From Chitinophagaceae bacterium (GTDB taxonomy: Bacteria > Bacteroidota > Bacteroidia > Chitinophagales > Chitinophagaceae): a stretch of DNA of 54,542 nt. Shown piece after piece: positions 42,126 to 52,238 of this stretch. A program made the translations under genes and the position numbers. Where the stretch lies: the NCBI GenBank assembly GCA_024643645.1, contig JAHEMN010000007.1, forward strand, positions 1-54,542, written 5' to 3'. Position 1 is the first letter of the stretch, and each line of letters begins with the position of its first letter. The notes below the pieces were generated by a model, which did no database searches, was not told where the DNA came from, and was given only the letters and a program-made list of their open reading frames with translations.

Positions 42126-42611
42126 ATGAGTGAAAATAAATTTGAATTTTCCTTTGAAGAATTTAATGACAGTAACGAGTTAAATGATGCTGATGCCCGG
42201 TTATTGGCTGATGCCAGAAAAATCACCAAACAGGCCTATGCTCCTTATTCAAAATTTTATGTGGGAGCTGTTGCAGTTTTAGAGAATGGGGAATTGGTAT
42301 CAGGAACAAATCAGGAAAATGCTTCATATCCGGTTGGGATATGTGCTGAAAGGGTTTTACTTGGTACTGTAGCTACAATTCATCCAGACATTCCGATCAA
42401 AACAATGGCTATCAGTTATTATAGCGATAGTATAAAAAGTGATCATCCTATATCTCCATGTGGTATGTGTCGACAGGCTTTATTGGAATATGAATCAAGG
42501 ACAGATAAACCTATAAGGATCATTCTTAGCGGACAAGAAGGCAAAGTTTATATCATTAAAACAGTTAGAAATTTGCTGCCATTTGCTTTTACAAGTGATG
42601 AACTAAAATAA
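42126..42611 (+). CDS. cdd: Cytidine deaminase
   Basis: Cdd converts cytidine and deoxycytidine to uridine and deoxyuridine for pyrimidine salvage. The 161-residue protein has the zinc-site motif CAE (Cys73, catalytic Glu75) and PCGMC (Cys112, Cys115), as in tetrameric Cdd, with an acidic N-terminal extension of about 20 residues. NQENASYPVGICAER is the family block. Its last 9 bases overlap the convergent ogt gene. Confidence 0.94.
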   Translation: MSENKFEFSFEEFNDSNELNDADARLLADARKITKQAYAPYSKFYVGAVAVLENGELVSGTNQENASYPVGICAERVLLGTVATIHPDIPIKTMAISYYSDSIKSDHPISPCGMCRQALLEYESRTDKPIRIILSGQEGKVYIIKTVRNLLPFAFTSDELK

Positions 42612-43097
42612 TGTTTGTACTCCATGTGCAATTTTAGCTTCATGTTCCAGCAACCATCTCTTTCTTCTTAGTCCTCCTGCATAACCGGTTAATTCGCCAT
42701 TTGAACCTATTACCCGATGGCAGGGTATAATGATGGCAATATTATTTTTTCCGTTGGCATTTGCTACCGCCCTGGTAGCTTTGAAATCTCCAGTCATTTT
42801 TGCCAGTTCCAGATAACTTATTGTTTTTCCGAAAGGAATTGATAGTAAAAGATTCCAGATGTCTTGTTGATATGGTGTTCCAGGTTGATGTAGTGGTAAA
42901 TCAAATATCCTTCTTTCACCATTGAAATATTGTATTAATTGTTCAATACAATTGATCAGCATTGGAGAGATATGTTTTTTATTTCCTTCTGTTTTATTTG
43001 AAGTATTATGAAAACTTACTTCACTGATATATTGATCAGTGCCTGAAATTTTTAATACTCCTGCCGGTGAATGATAGTATGTTGTAGTTTCAGACAT
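42603..43097 (-). CDS. ogt: Methylated-DNA-protein-cysteine methyltransferase
   Basis: This suicide enzyme transfers the alkyl group from O6-alkylguanine in DNA to its own cysteine. The 164-residue protein has the active-site PCHRV with Cys126, followed by the conserved GYAGGLRRK. The N-terminal half is the usual poorly conserved domain. There is no AdaA-like domain, so it is Ogt-like. It starts one base after the csaA stop on the same strand, so the two are cotranscribed and probably translationally coupled. Confidence 0.94.
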   Translation of the reverse strand: MSETTTYYHSPAGVLKISGTDQYISEVSFHNTSNKTEGNKKHISPMLINCIEQLIQYFNGERRIFDLPLHQPGTPYQQDIWNLLLSIPFGKTISYLELAKMTGDFKATRAVANANGKNNIAIIIPCHRVIGSNGELTGYAGGLRRKRWLLEHEAKIAHGVQTLF

Positions 43098-43098
43098 G

Positions 43099-43434
43099 TT
43101 AACCGATCTTCAATCCGTTGTTTGTATTTTTTTCCGGTTGTAATAAAATTACATCATTGTTTTGATCATACACTCCCAAAACAAGACATTCACTGATGAA
43201 ATCTGCTATTTGTTTGGGCGGAAAATTTACAACTGCTATAATCTGCCTGTTCAATAAATCATTTTTTGAATAATGAGAAGTAATTTGTGCAGATGATCTT
43301 TTTATTCCAATATCGTTGCCAAAATCTATTGATAAACGATAAGCTGGTTTTTTGGCTTTTGGGAAATCATCAACAGAAATAATTGTACCGATCCTCATAT
43401 CAATTTTTTCAAAGTCACTCCAATTAATGGTCAT
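43099..43434 (-). CDS. csaA: CsaA-type tRNA-binding domain protein
   Basis: The 111-residue protein is a stand-alone OB-fold tRNA-binding domain (PF01588). It begins INWSDFEKIDMRIGTI, then has the AYRLSIDFG block and VVNFPPKQIADFISECLVLG. Bacillus CsaA binds tRNA and has been proposed as a secretion chaperone; the first role is better supported by the fold. It precedes ogt by one base. The upstream gap to the divergent oxidoreductase gene is 39 bases, so the promoters overlap. Confidence 0.9.
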   Translation of the reverse strand: MTINWSDFEKIDMRIGTIISVDDFPKAKKPAYRLSIDFGNDIGIKRSSAQITSHYSKNDLLNRQIIAVVNFPPKQIADFISECLVLGVYDQNNDVILLQPEKNTNNGLKIG

Positions 43435-43473
43435 CTTATAAATTTTGTGTAAACTTGATGAAAATTACGCAAA

Positions 43474-44916
43474 ATGACGCCTGTAAAAAAGAATGCATCC
43501 ATTTCCCGTAGAAATTTTGTTAAGAATGTTTCAATTGCTGGTGCAGGATTCTTTATAGTACCACGTCATGTGCTGGGCCGGGGATTTATTGCACCGAGCG
43601 ATAAATTGAATATTGCCGGAATAGGAGTAGGAGGTAAAGGGCAAAGTGATTTATTTGAATTTGCAAAAAGTTCAAAAGTAAATATCGTTGCTTTATGTGA
43701 TGTGGATGACAGGCAAGCTGTAAAAGCAAGAGAGACTTATAAAAAGGCAACATATTATAAAGATTTCAGGGAGATGCTTGCAAAAGAAAAAAATAATATT
43801 GATGCAGTAAGTATTTCCACTCCGGATAATACACATGCGGTAGCCACTTTAGCAGCAATGCAAATAGGAAAACATGTTTACACACAGAAACCTTTAACAC
43901 ATGATATTTATGAAGCCAGAATATTGACTAAGGCTGCTGAAAAATATAAAGTAGTTACACAAATGGGTAACCAGGGAGGCTCAGGTGATGGTGTACGAAA
44001 AGCAAAAGAGATGATCGATGCAGGAATGATTGGAATGGTCACAGAGGCTCAGGCGTGGACAAACAGACCTGTTTGGCCGCAAGGTATACCGACACCTTCC
44101 GGAAAATATGATGTTCCAAAAGAACTTAATTGGGATCTATGGCAAGGGCCTGCAAAAGCAATTGATTATAATCCTGCTTACCTGCCATTTAATTGGAGGG
44201 GTTGGTGGGCTTATGGTACAGGTGCATTAGGTGATATGGCATGTCATATAATGGATCCTATATTCAGAATTCTTCCAATTGAATATCCTGATGCAGCAGA
44301 ATGTAGTGTAGCAACGATTTGGAAAGAAATGTGGAATGATACTCAAAATCTAGATGCTTGTCCTCCTGCCTCAATCATCCATCTTAACTATCCTGTTGAA
44401 GATGAAAAAAGAAATATAAAAGTTTCCTGGCATGATGGTGGATTGTTACCGGAACGACCTGATGAATTATTGCCAGAAGAGGAATTTGGCAATTGGGATG
44501 GTGGTGTCTTATTTATTGGAACTAAAGGAAAATTATTATTGGATTGTTATGGTGCTAACCCCAGGTTATTGCCAACAAAACTGATGACTGAGAAATCGAT
44601 GCCAAAAGAAAATATCCAAAGAGTACCTGAAGGCCATTATCTGCAATGGGTAAATGCTTGTATTGCCGGATATGGTAATGCAACAACCAGTTCTCCTTTT
44701 TCTTATGCAGGACCATTTACAGAAAGTATTTTAATGGGAAATCTTGCTATCAGAAGCTGGATGCTTAAAAATCCCAAATTAAAAGGTTGGGGTGATAAAT
44801 ATCTTGGCCGGAAAAAATTATTATGGGATGCTGAAAATATGAGAGTAACAAACTTTGACGAAGCAAATCAATTTGTAAAAAGGGAATATAGAGATGGCTG
44901 GAAATTAGAATTGTAA
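43474..44916 (+). CDS. Tat-exported Gfo/Idh/MocA-family oxidoreductase
   Basis: This 480-residue NAD(P)-type oxidoreductase has a Tat signal (SRRNFVKN at about 11-18, then a hydrophobic stretch). The Rossmann motif GIGVGGKGQSD follows at about 50-60, and the family Lys in TQKPLTHD at about 138-145. This exported subgroup is common in Bacteroidota and Planctomycetota and may use a tightly bound NAD+ for sugar modification, for example glycoside oxidation. It has no polysaccharide-utilization neighbours here. The substrate is unknown. Confidence 0.92.
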   Translation: MTPVKKNASISRRNFVKNVSIAGAGFFIVPRHVLGRGFIAPSDKLNIAGIGVGGKGQSDLFEFAKSSKVNIVALCDVDDRQAVKARETYKKATYYKDFREMLAKEKNNIDAVSISTPDNTHAVATLAAMQIGKHVYTQKPLTHDIYEARILTKAAEKYKVVTQMGNQGGSGDGVRKAKEMIDAGMIGMVTEAQAWTNRPVWPQGIPTPSGKYDVPKELNWDLWQGPAKAIDYNPAYLPFNWRGWWAYGTGALGDMACHIMDPIFRILPIEYPDAAECSVATIWKEMWNDTQNLDACPPASIIHLNYPVEDEKRNIKVSWHDGGLLPERPDELLPEEEFGNWDGGVLFIGTKGKLLLDCYGANPRLLPTKLMTEKSMPKENIQRVPEGHYLQWVNACIAGYGNATTSSPFSYAGPFTESILMGNLAIRSWMLKNPKLKGWGDKYLGRKKLLWDAENMRVTNFDEANQFVKREYRDGWKLEL

Positions 44917-44917
44917 A

Positions 44918-45790
44918 CTAATCCAATAATTTTATTAACTCCTTCAATTCAGTTTGTTTGTACTTTTCTTTTTCATTGTCAAAACATTTACTGAATTCTT
45001 CCAGTAATTGTTGTAACACCTGCTTGTTTTGTTGCGGCTTAAAATACGAACCAACAGGTGGCACAGAAATTCTTTTAAAATAACTCTCAACATCCTGTTG
45101 TGTAAATACCTGACCAGAAGTGGCATCAATAAAGAACTCGATCTTATTTAATGGATTTGGCAGGTCTTCTTCTGAGTATCCGGGTTTAAAGTATGCAATG
45201 ATGAATTGCTTTGGAATATTGATTGCCCTTATGGGTATATCCAATAATTCACTTAGTATAAGGTAGAGAATTCCATTACTGACTTGATTTCCTCTTTTCG
45301 ATTCAAGGGTTTTATTCAACAAGAACTCACCGGGTTCTTTATAATTTGTTTCGCATCCCTTCAAACCATAATAACTATAAAGAATACTGGTTACAATATT
45401 TATTTGTTCTAATGGAGTAAGATAGTTGTTCAGTTCAAGCCATATGTTGCGTCTTATTTTTTCTATTTCCTGTAGGATAGGGGTTGTAGAAATATCGGGA
45501 TATTGAAATTTACAGGCAAGCATTGCACCCAGCATAAGATCATGATGACCGGAAATACTCCATTGACGAAAATCTTCTGTAAGGTCTGTAAAATGCAAAC
45601 GGTGAATCAGCATTTCAATTCTAGTTTGCACTTCTTCGCTGGGAGTTGTTTCCCAAAGATGTTCAAGATTTGGAATGATGGTTTTACCGTAATCGACTAT
45701 TTTGTTTGATACTAAACCAAACACTTCCTCATCCGGGTCGTCAATTAAAGTAAAGAGTGCTGATATTTCTTTGTTTGTTTCCAAGGTCAT
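44918..45790 (-). CDS. SirB1-like transglutaminase-fold protein
   Basis: The 290-residue protein has the SirB1/Transglut_core2 (PF13369) layout. An N-terminal helical region contains HEAT-like segments and LNNYLTPLEQINIV. The ESKRGNQVSNGILYLILSELL block (about 165-185) and AINIPKQFIIAYF follow. Family members often have lost the catalytic Cys, and none is evident in the expected place here, so an enzymatic role is doubtful. It is monocistronic and converges with the oxidoreductase gene, 1 base apart. Function unknown. Confidence 0.85.
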   Translation of the reverse strand: MTLETNKEISALFTLIDDPDEEVFGLVSNKIVDYGKTIIPNLEHLWETTPSEEVQTRIEMLIHRLHFTDLTEDFRQWSISGHHDLMLGAMLACKFQYPDISTTPILQEIEKIRRNIWLELNNYLTPLEQINIVTSILYSYYGLKGCETNYKEPGEFLLNKTLESKRGNQVSNGILYLILSELLDIPIRAINIPKQFIIAYFKPGYSEEDLPNPLNKIEFFIDATSGQVFTQQDVESYFKRISVPPVGSYFKPQQNKQVLQQLLEEFSKCFDNEKEKYKQTELKELIKLLD

Positions 45791-45912
45791 GATTCCTTCA
45801 CAATATCTTTAATACAAATGAAATAGAATAGTTAAACTTTTCCACAGGTGGGGATAGGCATTAATAATTTTGAAAAATGATCCATCTGCATTTATATATT
45901 TAAGTTTGTTAT

Positions 45913-47016
45913 ATGAAAAAAAGATATTTTTTACTCTTGTTCGTTTTATTGGTATCAAAAACATATGCTCAGGTAAGTGACTTATATACCTTGAAGAAAG
46001 ACAGTAGTGGATTTGATCTGACAATAAAAGGAGCTTCACAACTTGCCTCGTTGCCGCTAAAATGTATTACACAGCAATTTCCGAATAAAACAAACCATAC
46101 ATCTAATTCAGATAGTGATCATATTTTATTACCAAAACAAATACATCCTGCTTTTTTTGGTTGTTTCGATTGGCATTCATCGGTACATGGGCATTGGATG
46201 TTGGTAAAGCTGTTAAAACAGTTTCCATCTTTAAATGAGGCCAGTTTAATACGGAAAGTTTTAAATACTACAATTACAAAAGAAAATATTCTGAAAGAAG
46301 TGAAATACTTTGATATGCCTCTAACTTCATCCTGGGAAAGAACTTACGGATGGGCCTGGATTTTAAAATTAGATGAAGAGTTATTTAAATGGGATGATCC
46401 TGATGCCCGAAATTGGCATGAAGCATTACAACCCTTAACTGAAAAAATAGTTTCACTATGGGAAAATTTTTTGCCCAAACAAACTTATGCTAACAGAACA
46501 GGTGTTCATCCAAATACTGCATTCGGTTTGGTTTTTGCATTGGATTATGCCCGTACAGAAAATAAAATTGTTTTTGAAAAGGCGATTATTCAATCTGCTA
46601 AAAATATTTTCGGAAAAGATATCAATGCACCTGCTATTTGGGAACCCAATGGATCTGATTTTTTATCGCCAAGCCTTGAAGAAGCAGATTTAATGCGTAG
46701 GGTACTTTCGAAAAATGATTTTTTGAATTGGTTTAGAAAATATTTCTCTGTGCAAAGTCTGAAACATTTAACTATTTTACCCGTAGTTTCAGATAGATCA
46801 GATTTACAGATTGTTCATCTTGATGGATTAAGTTTTAGCAGAAGCTGGTGTATGAATGGCCTTGCTAAGACATTGCCAGAAAAAGATGCCAGCAAGAAAT
46901 TGCTTCAACGATCAGCTATACTTCATCTTACAACTGCATTGCCTCATATAGTAAGTGGCGAATATGGGGGTGAACATTGGTTAGCAAGCTTTGCAGTTTA
47001 TGCTTTATTAAATTAA
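45913..47016 (+). CDS. Exported DUF2891 protein
   Basis: This 367-residue protein has a signal peptide (MKKRYFLLLFVLLVSKTYAQ). It carries the DUF2891 (PF11199) signature blocks: HPAFFGCFDWHSSVHGHWML near residues 76-95, YGWAWILKLDEEL, NRTGVHPNTAFGL, WEPNGSDFLSPSLEEADLMRR, and LSFSRSWCM. The conserved His and Trp/Asp residues suggest an alpha/alpha-barrel, glycosidase-like fold, but no activity is known to me. It is divergent from the SirB1-like gene with 122 bases between the two starts and converges on the methyltransferase gene. Confidence 0.9.
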   Translation: MKKRYFLLLFVLLVSKTYAQVSDLYTLKKDSSGFDLTIKGASQLASLPLKCITQQFPNKTNHTSNSDSDHILLPKQIHPAFFGCFDWHSSVHGHWMLVKLLKQFPSLNEASLIRKVLNTTITKENILKEVKYFDMPLTSSWERTYGWAWILKLDEELFKWDDPDARNWHEALQPLTEKIVSLWENFLPKQTYANRTGVHPNTAFGLVFALDYARTENKIVFEKAIIQSAKNIFGKDINAPAIWEPNGSDFLSPSLEEADLMRRVLSKNDFLNWFRKYFSVQSLKHLTILPVVSDRSDLQIVHLDGLSFSRSWCMNGLAKTLPEKDASKKLLQRSAILHLTTALPHIVSGEYGGEHWLASFAVYALLN

Positions 47017-47025
47017 TTCTATTGT

Positions 47026-47772
47026 TTATATTTTTTTTGCCAGCACCATCCAGTCCCAGGGTTTTGGTTCTTTTAACCATTTAGGTACTTTGGTGAATTC
47101 TGTATTCCATTTGTATTCGATCTTTTGAATTTTTTCAGTCGAAAAACCAACTTGAGATAAAAGTAATTGCAGTTCTTCTTTCAGGAAATGTTTATGAGGA
47201 ACATAATCAATATTTACGTTTCCTTTTCGGATATTATTCCATTTTTTCAATGCTTCTTTTCCGTTCTTAATTTCAGGAAAAAGTTTACGATCGATTTTAT
47301 ACTGTTGTTGAATAATGTTGGTGAGCAGCCAGGATTCTAATGATGGAATGGTAATGATAATTCTGCCGTTTTTTTTAATAGTAGCAGCTATGGATTGAAA
47401 AAATTTATTTCTTTTTTTTAAAGAAGGTGTCAGGATAGCATTGATACAGATTCCAAAATCGCAGGCTGGAATTTTATTTTTTTTGCTACTCATATCTGTT
47501 CGTAAATATTCTACATTTTCAAATTGCAGATATTGCTTTTTGGCAATTTTCAGATTTTTTGCAGATATATCAACAGCAATTACTTTTTTAAAGGCAGGAG
47601 AGAGTATGGGTATCCATTTGCCTACAGCACAACCAATATCAATAACAGTTTTCTTTTCAGATGAGTATTTTTCAATTACTGAACGGATCAAATCCTTCTT
47701 ATCATTCTGCAGTACATCAAAGATTTCTTCACTATAAATTGGTGCTATTTTTTCCCAATAGGATCTTTTCAT
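47026..47772 (-). CDS. Class I SAM-dependent methyltransferase
   Basis: This 248-residue protein has the Rossmann-type methyltransferase fold: motif I VIDIGCAVGKW (about 43-53), acidic VDIS (about 69-72), YLRTDMS, motif for strand 4 CDFGICINAI, and the IIITIPSLESW segment. It lies 42 bases after topA on the same strand and may be cotranscribed by read-through. The substrate is unknown. It is cytoplasmic. Confidence 0.88.
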   Translation of the reverse strand: MKRSYWEKIAPIYSEEIFDVLQNDKKDLIRSVIEKYSSEKKTVIDIGCAVGKWIPILSPAFKKVIAVDISAKNLKIAKKQYLQFENVEYLRTDMSSKKNKIPACDFGICINAILTPSLKKRNKFFQSIAATIKKNGRIIITIPSLESWLLTNIIQQQYKIDRKLFPEIKNGKEALKKWNNIRKGNVNIDYVPHKHFLKEELQLLLSQVGFSTEKIQKIEYKWNTEFTKVPKWLKEPKPWDWMVLAKKI

Positions 47773-47814
47773 TAATTGAATTTATTTATTAGGTCGCAAA
47801 TAAATAAATGTTTA

Positions 47815-50400
47815 TTATTTCTTCTTAGCCGCCTTCTTTTTAGGAGCTGCCTTCTTCTTTGTTGCCGCCTTTTTCTTTGCTGGCGCCTTTTTAGTCTTCT
47901 TCGTAAATGCTCCGGGAATTTCTGCTTCAATAAATCCTTTTACATCTTCCAAAGTAAATGCTGCGGCTTCTTCAGGAGTATAGCGGGTATCATCTTTTTT
48001 CTTTGGTAATCTTATTTTCTTTTTGCCAAACTTAATGATGGGTGCCCAGCGGTCATTCTCCACAGAAATATTTTCTTCTTCCCAACGATGTATATAACGG
48101 TTAGCTTCTTTTTTTACTTTGGCAGTGATTAGTTCATCCATTTCGGCCTGAGAAAGGTTATCAAAATCGTAACGTCTTGGTACATTGATAAACATGCCAT
48201 CCCATTTTATATAAGGGCCAAATCTTCCTTTGCCTTTGGTAATTGGTTTTTTATCATAAGTACCTACAGGTGCATCGGCTATTTGTTTTTGCTTGATGTG
48301 TTCTACTGCAGTATCAAAATCAACTGAAGAAAGATCAGTGCCTCTAGGCAATGAAATAAATTCATCACCCCATTTTACATAAGGGCCAAAGCGACCTACA
48401 TTTACAGAAACTTCTTTTTCTTCATAAAGTCCCATACTTCCTTGTGCACCAAATAAATTCATTGCTTCTTCATAAGTAATGGTCTCAATACTTTGTCCGG
48501 TAGGTATTTTAGCAAACCTTGGTTTTTCTTCATCATCAGCAACACCGATCTGGATCATTGCTCCATATCTTCCCATTCTGGCAACAACAGGTTTACCACT
48601 TTCCGGATCGATACCTAATTCTCTTTCTCCTTTTATCCTTTCAGCATTTTCAATTGTATTTTCAACATCTTTTTTAAATGGAAGATAAAAATCATCGATC
48701 ATCTTATTCCATTTCATTTTACCTTCTGCCACTTCATCAAACTCTTCTTCAATTCTTGCTGTAAAACTATAATCCATTATATCATCAAAATACTGCTTCA
48801 GGAAATCAGTAACTACAAGACCAAGGTCAGATGGAAAAAGTTTTGATTTTTCCGCCCCGGTATTTTCCTGCTCCATTATTTTGTTTACAGTATCCTTTTG
48901 TAATTTATATACCCTGAAGTCCCTTCGGATTCCTTCCTTATCTCTTTTCTCTACATATCCTCTTTTTAAAACAGTAGAGATAGTTGGAGCATAAGTAGAA
49001 GGGCGGCCGATTCCTAATTCTTCTAATTTTTTTACTAAAGATGCTTCTGTATACCTTGCCGGCGGACGACTGAATCGTTCCGTAGCTTTCATTTCTTTTA
49101 AAGGCAATTGCTGTCCAACTGTCAATGGTGGTAACATTCCTTCATTTGCATCTTCTTCCAATTCATCTTCATCTTTATCTTCCCTGTAAACTTTTAAGAA
49201 TCCATCAAATTTCAAAACCTCACCAGAAGCAGTTAACTCTTCTTTATTTGTAGAGATAGATATTTTTGCCGTTGTCTTTTCCAATTCAGCATCTGCCATC
49301 TGGCATGCCATCGTCCTTTTCCAGATAAGCTCATACAACCGAACCCATTCCTGTTCTTTGATAGAAGCATTGCTCATGTAAGTTGGTCTGATAGCTTCGT
49401 GTGCCTCTTGAGCACTTTCATTCTTGCTTTTATATTTTCTGAACTGGTGATATTTATCACCATACATGCTTTTTACTGTATTTGTTATGTCTCCAAGTGC
49501 AGTGTTACTTAAATTCACACTATCCGTACGCATATAAGTGATATATCCATTCTCATATAATCGTTGTGCTATCTGCATTGTTCTCGCAACACCATATCCT
49601 AATTTACGGGAGGCTTCCTGTTGTAATGTAGATGTAGTGAAAGGAGGGGCAGGGGTACGTTTGCCAGGCTTTACCTGTATGTCTTTTACCTTATAATCAG
49701 CGCCAATACAGCTTTTCAAAAAAGCTTCGGCATCATCAGCAGTATTTTGTTTTTTAGCTTCGGCAGAAAATGTTACTGATTTATCAGAAACATCTTTAGC
49801 TGTAAATAATCCTTCTATTTTAAATGTACTTACTGCTTTAAAGGCATTGATCTCTCTTTCTCTTTCAGCAATAATTCTTACTGCTACACTTTGTACACGA
49901 CCTGCACTCAGGTTATTTCGCATACTCATTTTGCGCCAGAGAATAGGGCTAAGTTCAAATCCCACAATTCTATCTAATATTCTTCTTGCCTGCTGGGCCA
50001 TCACCAGGTTCATATCCAGTTTTCTTGGATTTTCTACAGCAGCTTTTATTGCGGGTTTAGTGATCTCATGAAAAACAATGCGTTTTGTGGTTTTTGGATC
50101 AAGCCCTAATACTTCACATAAATGCCAACTTATGGCTTCGCCTTCCCGGTCTTCATCCGTTGCCAGCCACACTTCCTGGCTTTTTCCGGCCAGTTTTTTC
50201 AATTCGGCAACTACCTTTTCTTTATCGTCAGGAATAATATAAGTAGGCTCAAAATTTTTCTCCAGATCTATGCCCATTCCGGCTTTTTGCAGATCTCGGA
50301 TATGTCCAAAACAGCTCTTTACCTGGAAATCACTCCCAAGTATTTTCTCGATCGTTTTCGCTTTCGCCGGACTCTCTACTATCAATAAGTTTTTAGCCAT
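47815..50400 (-). CDS. topA: DNA topoisomerase I
   Basis: TopA relaxes negative supercoils through a transient phosphotyrosine. The 861-residue protein has the TOPRIM domain (LLIVESPAKAKTIEKILG at 5-22 and the DEDREGEAISWH block near 120) and the active-site Tyr289 in GYITYMRTDS. Its C-terminus has no zinc fingers. Instead it has repeats of the form GRFGPYIKWG, as is usual in Bacteroidota. It ends in a Lys/Ala-rich tail (KKAATKKKAAPKKKAAKKK) typical of nucleic-acid-binding tails. The gap upstream (50401-50635) has no gene. Confidence 0.97.
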   Translation of the reverse strand: MAKNLLIVESPAKAKTIEKILGSDFQVKSCFGHIRDLQKAGMGIDLEKNFEPTYIIPDDKEKVVAELKKLAGKSQEVWLATDEDREGEAISWHLCEVLGLDPKTTKRIVFHEITKPAIKAAVENPRKLDMNLVMAQQARRILDRIVGFELSPILWRKMSMRNNLSAGRVQSVAVRIIAEREREINAFKAVSTFKIEGLFTAKDVSDKSVTFSAEAKKQNTADDAEAFLKSCIGADYKVKDIQVKPGKRTPAPPFTTSTLQQEASRKLGYGVARTMQIAQRLYENGYITYMRTDSVNLSNTALGDITNTVKSMYGDKYHQFRKYKSKNESAQEAHEAIRPTYMSNASIKEQEWVRLYELIWKRTMACQMADAELEKTTAKISISTNKEELTASGEVLKFDGFLKVYREDKDEDELEEDANEGMLPPLTVGQQLPLKEMKATERFSRPPARYTEASLVKKLEELGIGRPSTYAPTISTVLKRGYVEKRDKEGIRRDFRVYKLQKDTVNKIMEQENTGAEKSKLFPSDLGLVVTDFLKQYFDDIMDYSFTARIEEEFDEVAEGKMKWNKMIDDFYLPFKKDVENTIENAERIKGERELGIDPESGKPVVARMGRYGAMIQIGVADDEEKPRFAKIPTGQSIETITYEEAMNLFGAQGSMGLYEEKEVSVNVGRFGPYVKWGDEFISLPRGTDLSSVDFDTAVEHIKQKQIADAPVGTYDKKPITKGKGRFGPYIKWDGMFINVPRRYDFDNLSQAEMDELITAKVKKEANRYIHRWEEENISVENDRWAPIIKFGKKKIRLPKKKDDTRYTPEEAAAFTLEDVKGFIEAEIPGAFTKKTKKAPAKKKAATKKKAAPKKKAAKKK

Positions 50401-50635
50401 AAAGGATACAATATTATATAATATAACAGCTTATCAGCCGCCGCAAGTTAGGACAAGAATAATAAAAAAATCATTAACCCTTCTTTTTTGCCTTTTTTCC
50501 GACAGGTAAATTCTTTGTAAATCACATGTTTCAACAACATTTCCTGAGCTATTCAGGATTCTGATTTTGGTTCTGAATTCTGATCATTGATGGGAAATAT
50601 AAAAGAAAAGCATTGTTTTTAAAAGGCAGAAAAAA

Positions 50636-51352
50636 TTATTTATTAGCCGGCATTTTGCTTTTAAAGAATATTGCTACCAATTCTGCCCACTTCTTATATT
50701 CTTTGCCCGAAGGATGTAAACCATCAGATGCCAATAAAGAATTATCGTTAACGGCTTCCCTTGTTGATGGGGTAATATCGATAAAATGCACTTTGTATTT
50801 TGTAGCTATTTCTTTGGCGGCTGCATTGTATGCATCTATTTCATTTGCTATTTGATTGCTGTCTCTTTCTTTTGCAAAAGGTGTAATTCCCCAATCTGGA
50901 ATTGAAAGGATCACCACATGCTCTTCTTTTTTTCCTGCAAACTGAATAGTTTTTTTTAATAACGCTTCAAATTCAGATTTGTAATTTTCAACCGTTCTGC
51001 CACGATATTGATTATTTACCCCAATTAATAAAGAGGTAAAATTATATTTATCCAATAAAGGTTCTGATTTGTTTGCTGCTATAATTCCTTCTTCCAGTTC
51101 GTCAGTTGTCCAACCGGTTTTAGCGATGATCCTGGGCTCGGCAAAATGAGTATTCTCTTTTTTTAACAAGCTATAAACCTGGTTGGGAAAATTATCCTTT
51201 GAAGGAACCTGTTCGCCAATCGTATAGGAATCACCTAATGCCAGATATGTAATTTCATTTGTTGATCCGGTATTTACCATAGTTGGAACTGTCTTATTTG
51301 AACATGAGAAAATACAAGTAAGTAAAAATAGTATTGATAAGGTATGTTTCAT
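50636..51352 (-). CDS. SGNH/GDSL hydrolase, lipoprotein
   Basis: The 238-residue protein has a lipoprotein signal with lipobox IFSC (Cys17). It contains the SGNH blocks: GDSYT with Ser42, GVNNQY in block III, and DGLHPS near the C-terminus with the Asp and His of the triad. It is probably an esterase or deacylase of the envelope. It begins inside the end of the upstream alpha/beta hydrolase gene (4-base ATGA-type overlap), so the two are translationally coupled. Confidence 0.9.
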   Translation of the reverse strand: MKHTLSILFLLTCIFSCSNKTVPTMVNTGSTNEITYLALGDSYTIGEQVPSKDNFPNQVYSLLKKENTHFAEPRIIAKTGWTTDELEEGIIAANKSEPLLDKYNFTSLLIGVNNQYRGRTVENYKSEFEALLKKTIQFAGKKEEHVVILSIPDWGITPFAKERDSNQIANEIDAYNAAAKEIATKYKVHFIDITPSTREAVNDNSLLASDGLHPSGKEYKKWAELVAIFFKSKMPANK

Positions 51353-52200
51353 AAAAATTCAACAATAGTTTTTATCACTTCTTTATCCCTGTATATACGG
51401 CTATGTCCTAATCCCTTTGTAATTACGAATTGAACGTTGGGATGGTTTTCTGCTTTTATTGGTAAAGCATCACTTAATGGAGTTACATTATCATCTTCAT
51501 CGTGTAGCCAAAGTACTTTTGCTTTTATATTTTGCAAAGCTCTTCTGATTGAATACCAATCTGAACTAACTCCGGCTCTATCAACAATTATTTTTTCAAA
51601 CTCATCTCTGATCATTTCATCAAGTTCAAATAAAGTAAAAAATGAATTGATAGCAGTACTGGTTTCAGTTGCAGGAGCGATCAGAGCTAGTCTGTAATCA
51701 TCAGTATGGCTTATTTCTTCTAAAGCTAACGCTACAGCCAATCCTCCAAAGGAGTGAGCTACATAAGACTGTATTGGTCCAAAACGGTTATGTATTTCAA
51801 GAATTACATTTTTGTAATCCAGTGCAGTGATTAGTTTGCCACCACTTCTACCATGTGCAGGCGCATCAAAAGCCAAAACTTCATATCCTTTATCTATGAA
51901 TGCTTTTACATATTTAACGAAGTTTGTTACAGATGATTCGTAACCATGCAATATCAATACTTTTCTATCAGCAGGGGCATTGAATCTCCATCCACGGACA
52001 GTTACATCATTGATATTGAACTGAAGTTTTTCAGATTCATTAAACAGTTCGGGTGTTTTATCATTCTTGCGGGTTTGTGGTGTGGAAAAAAGTTCTAACG
52101 CTTTTTCAGCAGCTTTTCTTTTTGATACAGAAGATAATAACTTGAATTTGGTTTTATAGTATTTTAACGCAATTTGCTGCATTAATTTTTTTACGGACAT
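51349..52200 (-). CDS. Alpha/beta hydrolase
   Basis: The 283-residue protein has a canonical alpha/beta-hydrolase fold: oxyanion HGYESS (near residue 94), the block VLAFDAPAHGRSGG, nucleophile elbow AHSFGG (near 149) and the late HDEDDNVTP and GLGHSR with the acid and His of the triad. It has no signal peptide. Its end overlaps the GDSL gene by 4 bases. It is divergent from the DUF2520 gene with 87 bases between the starts. The substrate is unknown. Confidence 0.92.
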   Translation of the reverse strand: MSVKKLMQQIALKYYKTKFKLLSSVSKRKAAEKALELFSTPQTRKNDKTPELFNESEKLQFNINDVTVRGWRFNAPADRKVLILHGYESSVTNFVKYVKAFIDKGYEVLAFDAPAHGRSGGKLITALDYKNVILEIHNRFGPIQSYVAHSFGGLAVALALEEISHTDDYRLALIAPATETSTAINSFFTLFELDEMIRDEFEKIIVDRAGVSSDWYSIRRALQNIKAKVLWLHDEDDNVTPLSDALPIKAENHPNVQFVITKGLGHSRIYRDKEVIKTIVEFL

Positions 52201-52238
52201 ACTGTTATTATTCGTTGATTTATTAAATCTATAGTATA